Assembly: GCA_036745275.1 (NCBI GenBank)
Contig: DAIOGK010000020.1
Location: forward strand, 10,993-74,992
Length of the DNA stretch: 64,000 bases
Direction: 5' to 3'
From: JAIUNP01 sp020161975
GTDB taxonomy: Bacteria; Pseudomonadota; Alphaproteobacteria; Rhizobiales; Beijerinckiaceae
Both the position numbers and the translations under genes were made by a program. Within the stretch, counting starts at the first letter, position 1. Each line of letters starts with the position of its first letter. Below are positions 8,612-17,928 of this stretch, one piece after another. The notes beneath the pieces were generated by a model. It was not told the DNA's origin. It ran no database searches and worked only from the letters and a program-made list of their open reading frames with translations.

Positions 8612-9036
8612 TGTTCCCGGTGGTCATCCATCACAATCCCGAATGCGGAACTTCCCGCAATGTTCTCGCCATCATCAAGGCGGCGGGGTACGAGCCGGAA
8701 GTCATCGAGTATCTCAAGTCGGGCTGGACGCGTCCACAGTTGGTGGCGCTCTTCGCCGCCGCGAACCTCACGCCGCGCGAGGCCTTGCGCGAGACAAAAT
8801 CGCCAGCCGAAGAGCTTGGCTTGCTCAAGCCGAGCGTCAGCAACGAAGCCATCCTTGCTGCGATGCTTGAGCACCCTGTGCTCGTCAACCGCCCGATCGT
8901 CTGCACGCCAAAGGGCGTCAGGCTATGCCGCCCCAGCGAAGCAGTGCTTGACCTGCTCGACTGTCTGCCGTCGGGCCCACTCGCCAAGGAGGATGGCGCG
9001 CTCCTTATCGACGAGCATGGGCGGCGCGTGGGATGA
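8611..9036 (+). CDS. arsC: arsenate reductase (glutaredoxin type)
   Basis: 141 residues, full length for the Grx-coupled ArsC family. The active-site loop HNPECGTSRN has the catalytic Cys12. It reduces arsenate to arsenite using glutathione and glutaredoxin, feeding the ACR3 pump. Its ATG shares one base with the acr3 stop (TGATG), indicating translational coupling. Confidence 0.95.
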   Translation: MFPVVIHHNPECGTSRNVLAIIKAAGYEPEVIEYLKSGWTRPQLVALFAAANLTPREALRETKSPAEELGLLKPSVSNEAILAAMLEHPVLVNRPIVCTPKGVRLCRPSEAVLDLLDCLPSGPLAKEDGALLIDEHGRRVG

Positions 9037-9365
9037 TCGTGCATTATGGGGCTCTGATGACTCGAGCCGCATGTGAAGGCCCCATATCACCTGAAGCAAC
9101 TGGCAAATCACTCGTCTGCTTCAGGTCCGCCGCCGTGTACGCTTTGGCGGCAGAGCGCCGCCATTGCGGTCGTTCACGGTTTCATTTCAAAAGCCGGACA
9201 TCGGACGTTCCGCTCGTTCGTCGAACGCTGTGCAGTTCGATATAATTCAACGGGGGTGGATCACTGAGCGATGAGACCTTAGTGCGAAGTCATTTCTTCG
9301 GTTTCATTTGGGCGACTATATACTTCACGAACCACATATCGCCTAAATTTTAGGCCGCGACCAAG
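9037..9365. other. intergenic region, no gene seen
   Basis: 329 bp between arsC and the convergent glutathione S-transferase gene. It has an AT-richer patch near 9295-9355 but no ORF with a ribosome site and recognisable composition, and no clear terminator. It also separates the ars unit from the Liv catabolic operon. Confidence 0.45.
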
Positions 9366-9980
9366 TCAATACGATGCCTGCGCGAGAACAGTTGCTTTCA
9401 TCGAAGAACGTTCAGCAAAACGCTTATACCATTCGGCGATGCCAGGAGCGCGAGCGCGCCAGCCGGCTGTGTCGGCGAACCGCAGGTCGAGGTAGGAGAG
9501 CGCGCATGCCAGCGCGATCGAGCCGATGTCGACGCGCGCGCCGGGCGGATTGGCCTCGAAATAGGCGAGCGTTGTGAAAATCTTGTCCCACTGCCCGTTG
9601 AGCCAATCCTGCCAGCGCAGGTTTTCCGGGCGCATCACCGTTTCGTACCGAATCAGCAGCGCCGCCCCCAGAATGCCGTCCGCCATCGCCTGATCGACCT
9701 CGGCGCGCAGCCGCTCCGACGCGCCCTGCGGCCTGAGCCTGCCGCCGGCCATCTCGTCGAGGTAGGCACAGATGACGCGACTGTCGGCGATCATGACGCC
9801 CTCGTCAGTCAGCATCGTCGGCACCTGCCCCAGCGGATTATGCGCGATGATCGTCTGATCGCGCGCGACAGGCCCGGCCGCCGAAGGCAGCCGCTCGATG
9901 CGGTCGGCAAGGCCCGTCTCATGGGCGACGACCAGCGCCTTGCGCACATATGGCGAGGTCGGGGAATAGAACAGCTTCAT
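9366..9980 (-). CDS. glutathione S-transferase family protein
   Basis: 204 residues. The N-terminal thioredoxin-like domain (KLFYSPTSPYVRKALV, then LGQVPTML and the glutathione-contacting ADSRVICAYLDE) is followed by an all-alpha C-terminal domain from about residue 85. Likely cytoplasmic; the family conjugates, deglutathionylates or cleaves thioether/ether bonds. Last gene of the long Liv operon, overlapping the flavoprotein gene by 4 bp. That position argues for a catabolic step, such as glutathione-dependent ether or halide cleavage, rather than general detoxification (inference). Confidence 0.88.
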   Translation of the reverse strand: MKLFYSPTSPYVRKALVVAHETGLADRIERLPSAAGPVARDQTIIAHNPLGQVPTMLTDEGVMIADSRVICAYLDEMAGGRLRPQGASERLRAEVDQAMADGILGAALLIRYETVMRPENLRWQDWLNGQWDKIFTTLAYFEANPPGARVDIGSIALACALSYLDLRFADTAGWRARAPGIAEWYKRFAERSSMKATVLAQASY

Positions 9981-11671
9981 CGAGCGGTCTCCGCGGTTGC
10001 CGCGAGCGCCTTGCCCGCGATGTAGCCAAAGGTCAGCGCCGGCCCGAGCGTGATGCCCGCCGAGGGATAGCTCCCGGCCATGATCGAATTCATGTCGTTG
10101 CCGGCGGCATAGAGGCCGGGCACCGGCTGGCCGTCAGCGTCCAGCACCCGCGCCTGCGCATCCGTCACCAGCCCGAGCGCGGAGCCGATATCGCCAGGAT
10201 AGACCCTGACGGCGTAGAACGGCGCCGTCTCGATCGGGCCGAGGCAGGGGTTGGGCGTGCTGGCGGCATCGCCGAGGTAGCGGTTGTAGGCCGTGCCGCC
10301 CTTGCCAAAGAGCCTGTCCTGCCCGGTGCGCGCCGCCTCGTTCATCTGTGCGATGCTCAGGCCAAGCGCATCGGCAGGCATGTCGAGCTTGCCGGCAAGC
10401 GCCGCAACCGTTGTCGCCTCGATCAGATACCCCGCCTCGATGTAGAACCTGAGCGATCCGACCGGCCGCACGAGGCCGAGGCCATAGCGCCGGATGAAGG
10501 CAGCATCGCAGATCAGGTAGGTCGGGATGGCCGCGACCTCGGCGTTGCGGCGATGCATCGCTTCGACAAAGTCATGGTAGGAATTGGCCTCGTTGACGAA
10601 GCGCTGGCCGCTTTGGTCGACCGCGATCAGGCCCGGCTTGGCACGATCGAGAATGAGGTGCGGAAAGCGGATCTCCTTGCCGCCCGTGCGCATCACGGAA
10701 ACCGGCGCCCAGAAGGCGTTGCCGATGTTGTCCTCGCCCATGTGCCCGCCCGCCGCCAGGCCGAGGCGGATGCCGTCGCCGGCGTTCGCGCTTGGCGCCA
10801 TGGAATAATGCTGGTCGGCATGCGGGATATACGTGGCCCTGAGGGTCGCATCGGCCGGAAACCCGCCCGCCGCCAGCACGACGCCCCGCCGCGCGCCGAT
10901 CCGTTTCGCTCCCCCCGCCGTCTCGACAGTGACGCCGCGCACAGCGCCGCCTTCGACCACGAGCGTGGCGACCACATGGTTCTCGCGCACATCGATGCCG
11001 CGATGCAGCGCCGATTTGAACAGGCGCGCGGCCAGCGCATTGCCCATCAAAAGCCGCGTGCCGCGCGCATGGCGCATGCGGTCGCGCGCGTAACGGGCAA
11101 TTAGCCGCACCGCGCCGACAGCATCCTTTGCCGATTTGCGGGCGCCGAGCAGCGTATAGATATCCTTGCGGTTGACCATCATGCCGCCGAACACGAGAAA
11201 TTCATCGAGCGGCGCGCGCAGGCGCCGGAAATCCGCTCCCAGTTCGCGGCCGTCGAATTCAACCGGGTCGAGCGTGCGCCCGCCCGGCGCCGCGCCGGGA
11301 AGCTCGGGGTGATAGTCGGGCGAGACGGCGCGCGGCGCGAGACGAAGCGCGGTGTGCGCTTCGAGAAAGCGGATCATCTCCGGCCCGGCGTCGAGAAAGG
11401 CCTCGATCAGGTCGGGCTTGAGATGGTTGCCAAGCATCGCGCCGAGATAGGCGAGAACATCCGCGCGCTTTTCGCTCATGCCGACGGCGCGAAGGTGGGG
11501 ATGGTCGGGCACCCAGACCGCGCCGCCCGATATTGCTGTCGAACCGCCGACGACATCCGCCTTTTCGAGCACGACGACGCTTGCGCCGTGGATGTTCGCC
11601 GTCAGCGCCGCTGCAAGTCCTGCGGCGCCTGAGCCGACCACCACCACATCGAAGGTTTCGTCGAACGCCAT
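9977..11671 (-). CDS. FAD-dependent oxidoreductase, 3-ketosteroid dehydrogenase-like
   Basis: 564 residues from the ATG at 11671; longer in-frame starts lack family similarity. The N-terminal dinucleotide-binding motif VVVVGSGAAGLAAAL is followed by GGSTAISGG, and the C-terminal GLYAAGNDMNSIM and SYPSAGITLGPALTFGYIAG are typical of the KstD/fumarate-reductase flavoprotein group. KstD enzymes introduce a double bond in the A ring of 3-ketosteroids; related enzymes act on other cyclic ketones. In an operon with three SDRs and a GST it probably dehydrogenates a cyclic intermediate. The exact substrate is unknown. Confidence 0.88.
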   Translation of the reverse strand: MAFDETFDVVVVGSGAAGLAAALTANIHGASVVVLEKADVVGGSTAISGGAVWVPDHPHLRAVGMSEKRADVLAYLGAMLGNHLKPDLIEAFLDAGPEMIRFLEAHTALRLAPRAVSPDYHPELPGAAPGGRTLDPVEFDGRELGADFRRLRAPLDEFLVFGGMMVNRKDIYTLLGARKSAKDAVGAVRLIARYARDRMRHARGTRLLMGNALAARLFKSALHRGIDVRENHVVATLVVEGGAVRGVTVETAGGAKRIGARRGVVLAAGGFPADATLRATYIPHADQHYSMAPSANAGDGIRLGLAAGGHMGEDNIGNAFWAPVSVMRTGGKEIRFPHLILDRAKPGLIAVDQSGQRFVNEANSYHDFVEAMHRRNAEVAAIPTYLICDAAFIRRYGLGLVRPVGSLRFYIEAGYLIEATTVAALAGKLDMPADALGLSIAQMNEAARTGQDRLFGKGGTAYNRYLGDAASTPNPCLGPIETAPFYAVRVYPGDIGSALGLVTDAQARVLDADGQPVPGLYAAGNDMNSIMAGSYPSAGITLGPALTFGYIAGKALAATAETAR

Positions 11672-11675
11672 CGGC

Positions 11676-12413
11676 TCAGATCCCGAGCCCGCCGCCGAGC
11701 GTCTTGCCGCCGTCAACGAATAGAACCTGCCCGGTAATGAAATCCATCTTGGGATCGGCGAGGAAGGAGACGGCGTTCGCGATATCCTGCGGCCGTCCCG
11801 CCTTGCCCGTCGGTTGCAGCGCCAGCTGCGCCGCCATCCGCTCCGGCGTTAGCGCCTGCAGCAGCGGCGTATCGATCAGCCCCGGCGCGATGGCGTTGAC
11901 GAGGATGCCCCTGCCCGCAAGCTCCATGGCCATGGCCCGCGTGAAGCCGACCACGGCGGCCTTCGAGGCGACGTAATGGGCATGGTTGCGCGCGCCGAGA
12001 AAGGCCCGCGAGGCAATGTTGACGATCTTGCCGCCGGCAGGCATGCGGCGCGCCACCGCCTGGCTCAGCGCGAACAGCCCCACCATGTTGACGTCGTACA
12101 TCTGCCGGAAATCCTCGGCCGACAGGTCGAAGAAGGCCCGCTCGTTGAAAATGCCGGCGTTGTTGACGAGCGCCGCCACCGGGCGCTCGCCGTCCACGAA
12201 AGCGGCGACCCGCCCGGTATCGAGCAGGTCCAGCGCAGCCGCGCGCGCGGATCCCCCCGCCTGCCGAATGCCCTCCGCCGCCTGTTCCGCTGCTTCGGCG
12301 GCGCGGTCGAGAACGATGACCTCGAATTCGTCGCACGCAAGACGCGATGCGATCTCGCGACCGATGCCGCGCGCGGCGCCGGTTACGATGGCGAGGGGAA
12401 GCTGCTCGGACAT
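11676..12413 (-). CDS. SDR family oxidoreductase
   Basis: 245 residues from the ATG at 12413; the reading frame upstream of it has no SDR similarity. TGAARGIG, NNAG and YVASK with an upstream Ser (NIASRAF) are all present, so it should be catalytically complete. C-terminal VDGGKTLGG. Four bases separate it from the flavoprotein gene and two from the preceding SDR gene. It is one of three SDRs in this operon, suggesting successive oxidation of alcohols in one pathway. Confidence 0.9.
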   Translation of the reverse strand: MSEQLPLAIVTGAARGIGREIASRLACDEFEVIVLDRAAEAAEQAAEGIRQAGGSARAAALDLLDTGRVAAFVDGERPVAALVNNAGIFNERAFFDLSAEDFRQMYDVNMVGLFALSQAVARRMPAGGKIVNIASRAFLGARNHAHYVASKAAVVGFTRAMAMELAGRGILVNAIAPGLIDTPLLQALTPERMAAQLALQPTGKAGRPQDIANAVSFLADPKMDFITGQVLFVDGGKTLGGGLGI

Positions 12414-12415
12414 GG

Positions 12416-13243
12416 TCAATCCAGTTGGTTGCGGATGGCTCTGGAGGCGAAATCGGCGCCATGCCGGTGGGTGAGGAAGCCGGCTGTCAGTCCGCCGTCG
12501 ACCTCGAGTATGGCGCCGTTGACGTAGGCGGCGTCGTCGGAGAGAAGAAACGCGATCACCGCCGCGATCTCCTCCGGTCGCGCAAGACGGCCCTGCGGCG
12601 TCCGGTCGAGCATCACCGTCTCGAGAAAGCCGGCCGGTATGCCGTCGCGGATCATCGGCGTATCGACGCCGTTCGGCGCGACGGCGTTGACGCGCACGCC
12701 CCGCCCGCCCCATTCGACGGCCAGCGTCTTGGTCAGCCCGACCAGCCCGAATTTCGATGCGGCGTAATTGGCCCGGCCCGGCTGCCCGCCCTTGGCGGTG
12801 ATCGAGGCGAGGGTGACGATCGCGCCCTTGCCGCGCTCCAGCAGCACGCGCCCAACCGCCCGGCAGGTGTAGAAGACGCCGGTCAGATTAATGCTCAGCA
12901 CACGTTCGAACGTCTCGTCGTCCATGTCTTCGGCCCGCCCGGCGCGCGCCACGCCGGCGCAGGGGACCGCCCCGGCGAGCCCGCCGAATGTCGCGTTCGC
13001 CTCGGCGACGAACGCATCGGTGGCGGTGCTGTCGCGCGTATCGAAACGCCCGGTCACAACGCTGGCGCCCCGCCCGCGCAGATCGGCCGCGAGCGTCTCG
13101 AGCGCGTCGGCCTCGATGTCGGCCAGCGCGAGCCGCGCGCCCTCCGCTGCAAGCCGCCGCGCCACCGCAGCGCCGATGCCGCGCGCGGCGCCGGTGACCA
13201 CATAGGCCCGGCCGTCAAACCGCGGCTGTGTCTCGCCTGCCAT
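12416..13243 (-). CDS. SDR family oxidoreductase
   Basis: 275 residues from the ATG at 13243; a GTG three codons upstream is also possible. TGAARGIG cofactor motif, CAGVA in place of the usual NNAG, Ser in TLASITA and the YAASK active site are visible. It overlaps or abuts the stop of livF-like gene 13249-13959, so it belongs to the same transcript. The altered NNAG element is not unusual but sets it apart from its operon partners. Confidence 0.9.
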   Translation of the reverse strand: MAGETQPRFDGRAYVVTGAARGIGAAVARRLAAEGARLALADIEADALETLAADLRGRGASVVTGRFDTRDSTATDAFVAEANATFGGLAGAVPCAGVARAGRAEDMDDETFERVLSINLTGVFYTCRAVGRVLLERGKGAIVTLASITAKGGQPGRANYAASKFGLVGLTKTLAVEWGGRGVRVNAVAPNGVDTPMIRDGIPAGFLETVMLDRTPQGRLARPEEIAAVIAFLLSDDAAYVNGAILEVDGGLTAGFLTHRHGADFASRAIRNQLD

Positions 13244-13248
13244 TCGTT

Positions 13249-13959
13249 TCACCCGATATACGAACGGCGCACCGATTCGTCGGTGCGCAGCGCGTCCGAT
13301 GCGCCTTCGATGGCGACCTCGCCGTTTTCCAGAATGTAGGCGTAGCTGGAGGCCTGCAGCGCGATCGAGGCATTCTGTTCAACGAGCAGGATCGACAGGC
13401 CTTCCCGGTTCAGCCGCCGGATGATCGCGAAGATTTTCTCGACGAGCAGCGGCGAGAGCCCGAGCGATGGCTCGTCCAGCAGCAGCAGGCGCGGCCGCGC
13501 CATCAGCGCGCGGGCGATCGCCAGCATCTGCTGTTCGCCGCCCGACAGGGTGCCGGCCTTCTGGCCGAAGCGCTCCTTCAGGATGGGGAAGTAATCGAAC
13601 ATGCGTTCGATGTCGTCGCGAACGCCTTTCGAATCGGAGCGAATGTGCGCCCCCATCTCCAGGTTTTCGGCCACGCTCATCTCGCGGAACACCTCGCGCC
13701 CTTCCGGCACCTGCGAAATGCCGGCGCGGACGATCGCATGCGAGGAGGCGCCCTGAATGGGCCGGCCCTCGAAGGCGATCGCGCCATGCGTGGTGGAGAC
13801 CAGCCGCGAAATCGTATTCAGCGTCGTGGTCTTGCCGGCGCCGTTGGCGCCCAGCAGCGCGATGACGCTGCCTTCCGGCACCTTCAGCGAGATGTCGTTG
13901 ATCGCCTGGATGCGGCCATAGCTGGCGCTGACGCCGGCGAGGGATAGGATGTCAGCCAT
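13249..13959 (-). CDS. livF: branched-chain amino acid-type ABC transporter ATP-binding protein (LivF-like)
   Basis: 236 residues, a single nucleotide-binding domain: Walker A GANGAGKTT, signature LSGGEQQML, Walker B LLLLDEPSLGLSP and switch His replaced by the LivF-type VEQN. LivF-like proteins pair with LivG in HAAT-family importers for amino acids, but also for aromatic acids, urea and amides. The neighbouring enzymes argue for a non-amino-acid cyclic substrate. Overlaps the LivG-like gene by 8 bp. Confidence 0.93.
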   Translation of the reverse strand: MADILSLAGVSASYGRIQAINDISLKVPEGSVIALLGANGAGKTTTLNTISRLVSTTHGAIAFEGRPIQGASSHAIVRAGISQVPEGREVFREMSVAENLEMGAHIRSDSKGVRDDIERMFDYFPILKERFGQKAGTLSGGEQQMLAIARALMARPRLLLLDEPSLGLSPLLVEKIFAIIRRLNREGLSILLVEQNASIALQASSYAYILENGEVAIEGASDALRTDESVRRSYIG

Positions 13960-14719
13960 GCAGCGCGACCTCCTTGCCGAGATAGGCCTCGATCACGGTG
14001 GGATCGGCCTTGACCGCCGCCGGCAGCCCCTCGGCGATCTTGGTGCCGAAGTTGAGCACGGTGACCTGATCGGAAATCGACATCACCAGAGCCATCACAT
14101 GCTCGACGATCAGGATCGTCAGGCCCTTGGTGCGGACGAGATCGGTCAGCAGCCGGTCGAGCGCGGCGATCTCGCGGTTGCGCAGACCCGCCGCCGGTTC
14201 GTCCAGCAGCAGAAGCTTGGGCCGGATGGCGAGCGCCCGCGCCAATTCAAGCAGCTTCTGGTGGCCGAAATCGAGATTGCGCGCCTTGGTGTCGCGATAG
14301 CCGATCAGATCGGTGCTTTCGAGAATGACGTGCAGCTCGTCCATCACGGCGGGCGGGCGTGCGGAAAGCTTTTCGCGCAGCGAGCCGCCGCAGTGCACAT
14401 GCGCCCCGATCAGCATGTTTTCAAGCACCGTCAGCTCGTTGAACAATTCGAGGTTCTGGAAGGTGCGGGCGATGCCCAGCCCCGCCAAGGCCGAAGCCGG
14501 CAGATGCGTGATGTCCTGCCCGTCGAAGACGATCCGCCCGGCGTTGGGGCGATAGAGCCGCGAGACGCAGTTGAACGTCGTCGATTTGCCTGCGCCGTTC
14601 GGGCCGATCAGCGCATGGATGGCGCCGCGCTCGACATGCAGCGTGAAGTCCTTGACCGCCACCAGCCCGCCGAAGGCGATGGTGAGGTTCTCGACCGAGA
14701 GAAGTGGAGCGGTCGTCAT
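13952..14719 (-). CDS. livG: branched-chain amino acid-type ABC transporter ATP-binding protein (LivG-like)
   Basis: 255 residues from the ATG at 14719. Walker A GPNGAGKST, a signature region reading DFGHQKLLELARAL instead of the usual LSGGQ core, and Walker B LLLLDEPAAGL followed by VEHVM. These features are normal for LivG. The two LivG/LivF ATPases drive the LivH/LivM pore in the inner membrane. The start is one base from the LivM-like stop. Confidence 0.93.
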   Translation of the reverse strand: MTTAPLLSVENLTIAFGGLVAVKDFTLHVERGAIHALIGPNGAGKSTTFNCVSRLYRPNAGRIVFDGQDITHLPASALAGLGIARTFQNLELFNELTVLENMLIGAHVHCGGSLREKLSARPPAVMDELHVILESTDLIGYRDTKARNLDFGHQKLLELARALAIRPKLLLLDEPAAGLRNREIAALDRLLTDLVRTKGLTILIVEHVMALVMSISDQVTVLNFGTKIAEGLPAAVKADPTVIEAYLGKEVALHG

Positions 14720-14720
14720 G

Positions 14721-15656
14721 TCAGGCGCTCCCCGCCGGTTTGCGCCGGAAAAGATCGCCGAGGAAGGCGAACAATCCGCGCGGCGCATACATCATGAAAA
14801 TCACCAGCACCAGACCATAGGCGATCTCCTGCCAGGACGGCGCCTGCCGCAGGAGTTCGGAAATCAGACCGAAGACGATGGCGCCTCCGACCGCGCCGCC
14901 GATCGACCCCAGCCCGCCGACGACGACCATCGTCAGAACGAGGATCGTGGTCGAGAACCCGAGGCTGTCGGGGTGGATGTAGGTCGAGAACAGCGTGAAC
15001 ATGCCGCCCGCAACGCCCGCGAAGAAGGCCGACAGGGCGAAAGCCGAAAGCTTGGCGCGCTGCACGGGGATGCCCATCGCCTGCGCCGCGATTTCGGATT
15101 CGCGCAAGGCGCGGAACGAGCGGCCGATCCGCGCCCGCGAGATCACGATCGTCAGGCCAAGCATGAGAACGGCGGAAACCAGCACCGTATGGAATGCGTC
15201 CTTGTCCGTCACGATCTGCCAGCCGAAGAGCTGCGCGGGCGCGATGCGGAAGCCGTTAGGCCCGCCGGTCACATCCTTCCAGTTCAGGAACACCCATTGC
15301 ATCGCTTCGCCGAACGCGAAGGTCGCGAGCGCGAGGTAGATGTCGCGCATGCGCAGCGCCAGCATGCCGATCACCACGCCGATGAGCGCGGCGGCGATGC
15401 CGGCGATCAGCATCGACAGCGGGAAGGGCAGGCCGAGGGAGGTGGTGCAATAGCCCGCGACGTAGATGCCGATGCCGTAGAACGCCGCATGCGCGAGGCT
15501 GAATTGCCCCGCCTCGCCGATGACGATGTGCAGCCCGAGGCAGAGCACCGTGAAGGTGAGCAGCAGGTTGGCGAGATAGACCACATAGCCCGAGGTGAAG
15601 CTTGGCAGCAGCGCCAGCAGGCCGACGGCGGCGACGGCGGCAAGGATCCGGACCAT
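14721..15656 (-). CDS. livM: branched-chain amino acid-type ABC transporter permease (LivM-like)
   Basis: 311-residue polytopic permease with about eight to ten hydrophobic segments and the LivM cytoplasmic loop around FRALRESEIAAQAMGI. Pairs with the LivH-like permease encoded just upstream (4-bp gap). The C-terminus GLFAFLGDLFRRK is the usual basic cytosolic end. Confidence 0.92.
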   Translation of the reverse strand: MVRILAAVAAVGLLALLPSFTSGYVVYLANLLLTFTVLCLGLHIVIGEAGQFSLAHAAFYGIGIYVAGYCTTSLGLPFPLSMLIAGIAAALIGVVIGMLALRMRDIYLALATFAFGEAMQWVFLNWKDVTGGPNGFRIAPAQLFGWQIVTDKDAFHTVLVSAVLMLGLTIVISRARIGRSFRALRESEIAAQAMGIPVQRAKLSAFALSAFFAGVAGGMFTLFSTYIHPDSLGFSTTILVLTMVVVGGLGSIGGAVGGAIVFGLISELLRQAPSWQEIAYGLVLVIFMMYAPRGLFAFLGDLFRRKPAGSA

Positions 15657-15660
15657 CGCG

Positions 15661-16563
15661 TCAGACCTTCTTGATGGCGAACTTGCCGCCGAACAGGCCC
15701 TGTGGCCGCAGGATCAGGACGAGCATGATCACGACGAAGGGCGCGACGACGATGGCGCGGGACGAGATGAACAGGCCGACCAGGTTTTCAACGACGCCGA
15801 TCACGAAGCCCCCGACCACAGCGCCTGGCAGGCTCGAAAAGCCCCCAACGATCGCCGCCGCGAAGGCCAACGTGACGATGCCGCCCATTTCCGCCGTCAT
15901 CAGGATTTTCGGCGAGATCAGCAGCGCCGCGATTGCGGAGACGACCGCCGACAGCCCCCAGACGAGCATGTGCGTGCGCTGGATGTCGACGCCCATCAGC
16001 TGCGCTGCCTTGGGGTTCATGCCGACGGCGCGCATCGAGCGGCCGATCTTGGTGTAGGCGAAGAGCGCGAACACCGCCGCCATCACGGCGATCGCCGTCA
16101 GGAAGATGGCGATGTCCAGCCGGGTGACGCTCGCCTGGCCGATCATCACGGATTCGTTCGAGACAAGCGCGGGAAATGTGCGCGGCGTATCGCCGAAACC
16201 GGTGCGCCGTACGAGCCCCTTGAGGATATAGGACAGGCCGAGCGTGGCGATGACCAGGTTGACCGGGCTGCCGCTCGCCCTGGCGACCTGCGTCAGGACG
16301 CCCCTGCGGAACAGCGCCGCCGCGACGAACGAGGCGACGAGCGTGATCGGAATCGCGAGATAGACGGGCGTGTCGCGGAAGACGAGCAGATACAACGCGA
16401 CATATCCGGCCGCCATGAACATTTCGCCGGCCGCGAAGTTCGGCACTTCGGAGGTCTTGAAGATCATCACGATCGACAGCGCCAGCAGCGCATAAACGCT
16501 GCCCGACACCAGGCCGGAGGCGATGCCCTGTTGCAGGAAGAGTAAGAACAGATCGAGATCCAT
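15661..16563 (-). CDS. livH: branched-chain amino acid-type ABC transporter permease (LivH-like)
   Basis: 300-residue polytopic inner-membrane permease. The N-terminal QQGIASGLVSGSVYALLAL and the loop SMRAVGMNPKAAQLMG are characteristic of LivH. It forms the translocation pore with LivM. It follows the binding-protein gene after a 109-bp gap, the largest in the operon, perhaps allowing higher expression of the binding protein. Confidence 0.92.
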   Translation of the reverse strand: MDLDLFLLFLQQGIASGLVSGSVYALLALSIVMIFKTSEVPNFAAGEMFMAAGYVALYLLVFRDTPVYLAIPITLVASFVAAALFRRGVLTQVARASGSPVNLVIATLGLSYILKGLVRRTGFGDTPRTFPALVSNESVMIGQASVTRLDIAIFLTAIAVMAAVFALFAYTKIGRSMRAVGMNPKAAQLMGVDIQRTHMLVWGLSAVVSAIAALLISPKILMTAEMGGIVTLAFAAAIVGGFSSLPGAVVGGFVIGVVENLVGLFISSRAIVVAPFVVIMLVLILRPQGLFGGKFAIKKV

Positions 16564-16672
16564 CGCGCCCGCGCCACGTTCGATGAGTGTGGGAACGCGG
16601 GCCGCATGCGCCCGCCTTCCGCAGATGTAGCGATGACCGCCGGCGAGGCGCCGGCGGCAAAGCTCGGCTCGG

Positions 16673-17881
16673 TCAGCCCTTGAACGTCCAGCGGCTGGTA
16701 TAGACGCCGGGCATCAGGGTCTGGGTCTTGCCGTCGAACTTGAGGAAGATCGTCGACTTGTTGGCGGCTCGCTCGCTCGGTCCGAACTTGACCGGACCCG
16801 CCATGACGCCTGAGTCAAAGTCGAGCTTCTTCATCTCTTCCAGCACCTTCTCGCGCGTCGGGTTGGGGCCGGCGGCCTGCAGCGCCTTGACGATCGTCAT
16901 CGCCGACGGGATGCCATAGGGCATGTAGGACTGCGGGTGATCGGGCTTGGCCGCGAGATCGGGGTAGGACGCCTTGTACATATCGTACACCCACTTGATC
17001 TTCGGGCCGCCCGGCATGTCGGCCAGCACGTCCTGAACGTAGAAGTTCTTGAGCGCAGCCTCGCCGCCGACGTTGTCCGCAAGCTGCGACAGGTTGGCCG
17101 TGCCGGTCACCGACAGGATGATCGGTTTGTTGAAGCCCATCTCGGCCGCTTTCTTGATCAGCAGCGCCGCCGGCCGCGCATAGGTGACAATGACGAGCGC
17201 ATCGGGATTTGTCGCGCGCAGCTTCAGGAACGGCGCGGTGACGTCGTTGATGGTCGGATTGAGGCTTTCAACCGCCATGTCGATCTTCAGCGCGGCGGCG
17301 TCGGCCTTGGCCCCCTCGAGGTTCCAGGCGCCATAGGCGTCGTCGTGGTTGACGTAGGCGACCTTCTTCGCGTTCAGCGTCTTGGCGGCGAAATCGAGGA
17401 TCGCGCCGCCGACGGCGTACTGCGAGATCGAGAAGGCGCCGAAAATGTAGTCGGTCGGTGGGTAGAGCGCGCCGTCGCCTGATGCGTTCAGCATCACCAG
17501 CGGCACCTTCGAGCGAACCACATATTCCTTGGCCGCGACCACCGCCGCCGAGCATGAGCCGCCGTTGAGAAGGAAGACCTGCTCCTGCTCGACCAGCTTC
17601 TTGACCGCCGCGACGAGATCGTTGGCGTTGCAGCGGTCGTCCTCGAGCACCACCTCGATCTTGCGGCCGTGAATTCCGCCTTCCTTGTTGATCTTGTCGT
17701 AATACATCTTGGCCGCATTCGCGACGTCGAAGCCGTAGGCCATATTGGCGCCCGAGAGCGGGGCGAACATGCCAATCTTGATCGTCGTCGGCGTGATGCC
17801 CGGCTCCTGCGCCGCAGCGGGCAGGCTCGCGGCCACCATGGCCATTCCGCCGGCGGCGAACAGTCTCTTGGTCAATCGCAT
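16673..17881 (-). CDS. ABC transporter substrate-binding protein (LivJ-like, peripla_BP_6)
   Basis: 402 residues with an N-terminal signal peptide ending near PAAAQE, followed by the family hallmark IKIGMFAPLSGANMAYG. A strong AGGAGG site precedes two adjacent ATG codons (17884 and 17881); the second gives better spacing. It captures the ligand in the periplasm for the LivHMGF-like importer. The many aromatic/amide-specific relatives and the operon content make a simple branched-chain amino acid unlikely. Confidence 0.92.
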   Translation of the reverse strand: MRLTKRLFAAGGMAMVAASLPAAAQEPGITPTTIKIGMFAPLSGANMAYGFDVANAAKMYYDKINKEGGIHGRKIEVVLEDDRCNANDLVAAVKKLVEQEQVFLLNGGSCSAAVVAAKEYVVRSKVPLVMLNASGDGALYPPTDYIFGAFSISQYAVGGAILDFAAKTLNAKKVAYVNHDDAYGAWNLEGAKADAAALKIDMAVESLNPTINDVTAPFLKLRATNPDALVIVTYARPAALLIKKAAEMGFNKPIILSVTGTANLSQLADNVGGEAALKNFYVQDVLADMPGGPKIKWVYDMYKASYPDLAAKPDHPQSYMPYGIPSAMTIVKALQAAGPNPTREKVLEEMKKLDFDSGVMAGPVKFGPSERAANKSTIFLKFDGKTQTLMPGVYTSRWTFKG

Positions 17882-17928
17882 CATAATCCTCCTTGGTCCC
17901 TGGTTTTTTATGGCGAGCGAGCGGCGGC

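Noticed and set aside
14571..16545. Two plus-strand ORFs of over 300 codons across livM and livH
   Set aside because: Antisense shadows of membrane permeases, no recognisable protein.
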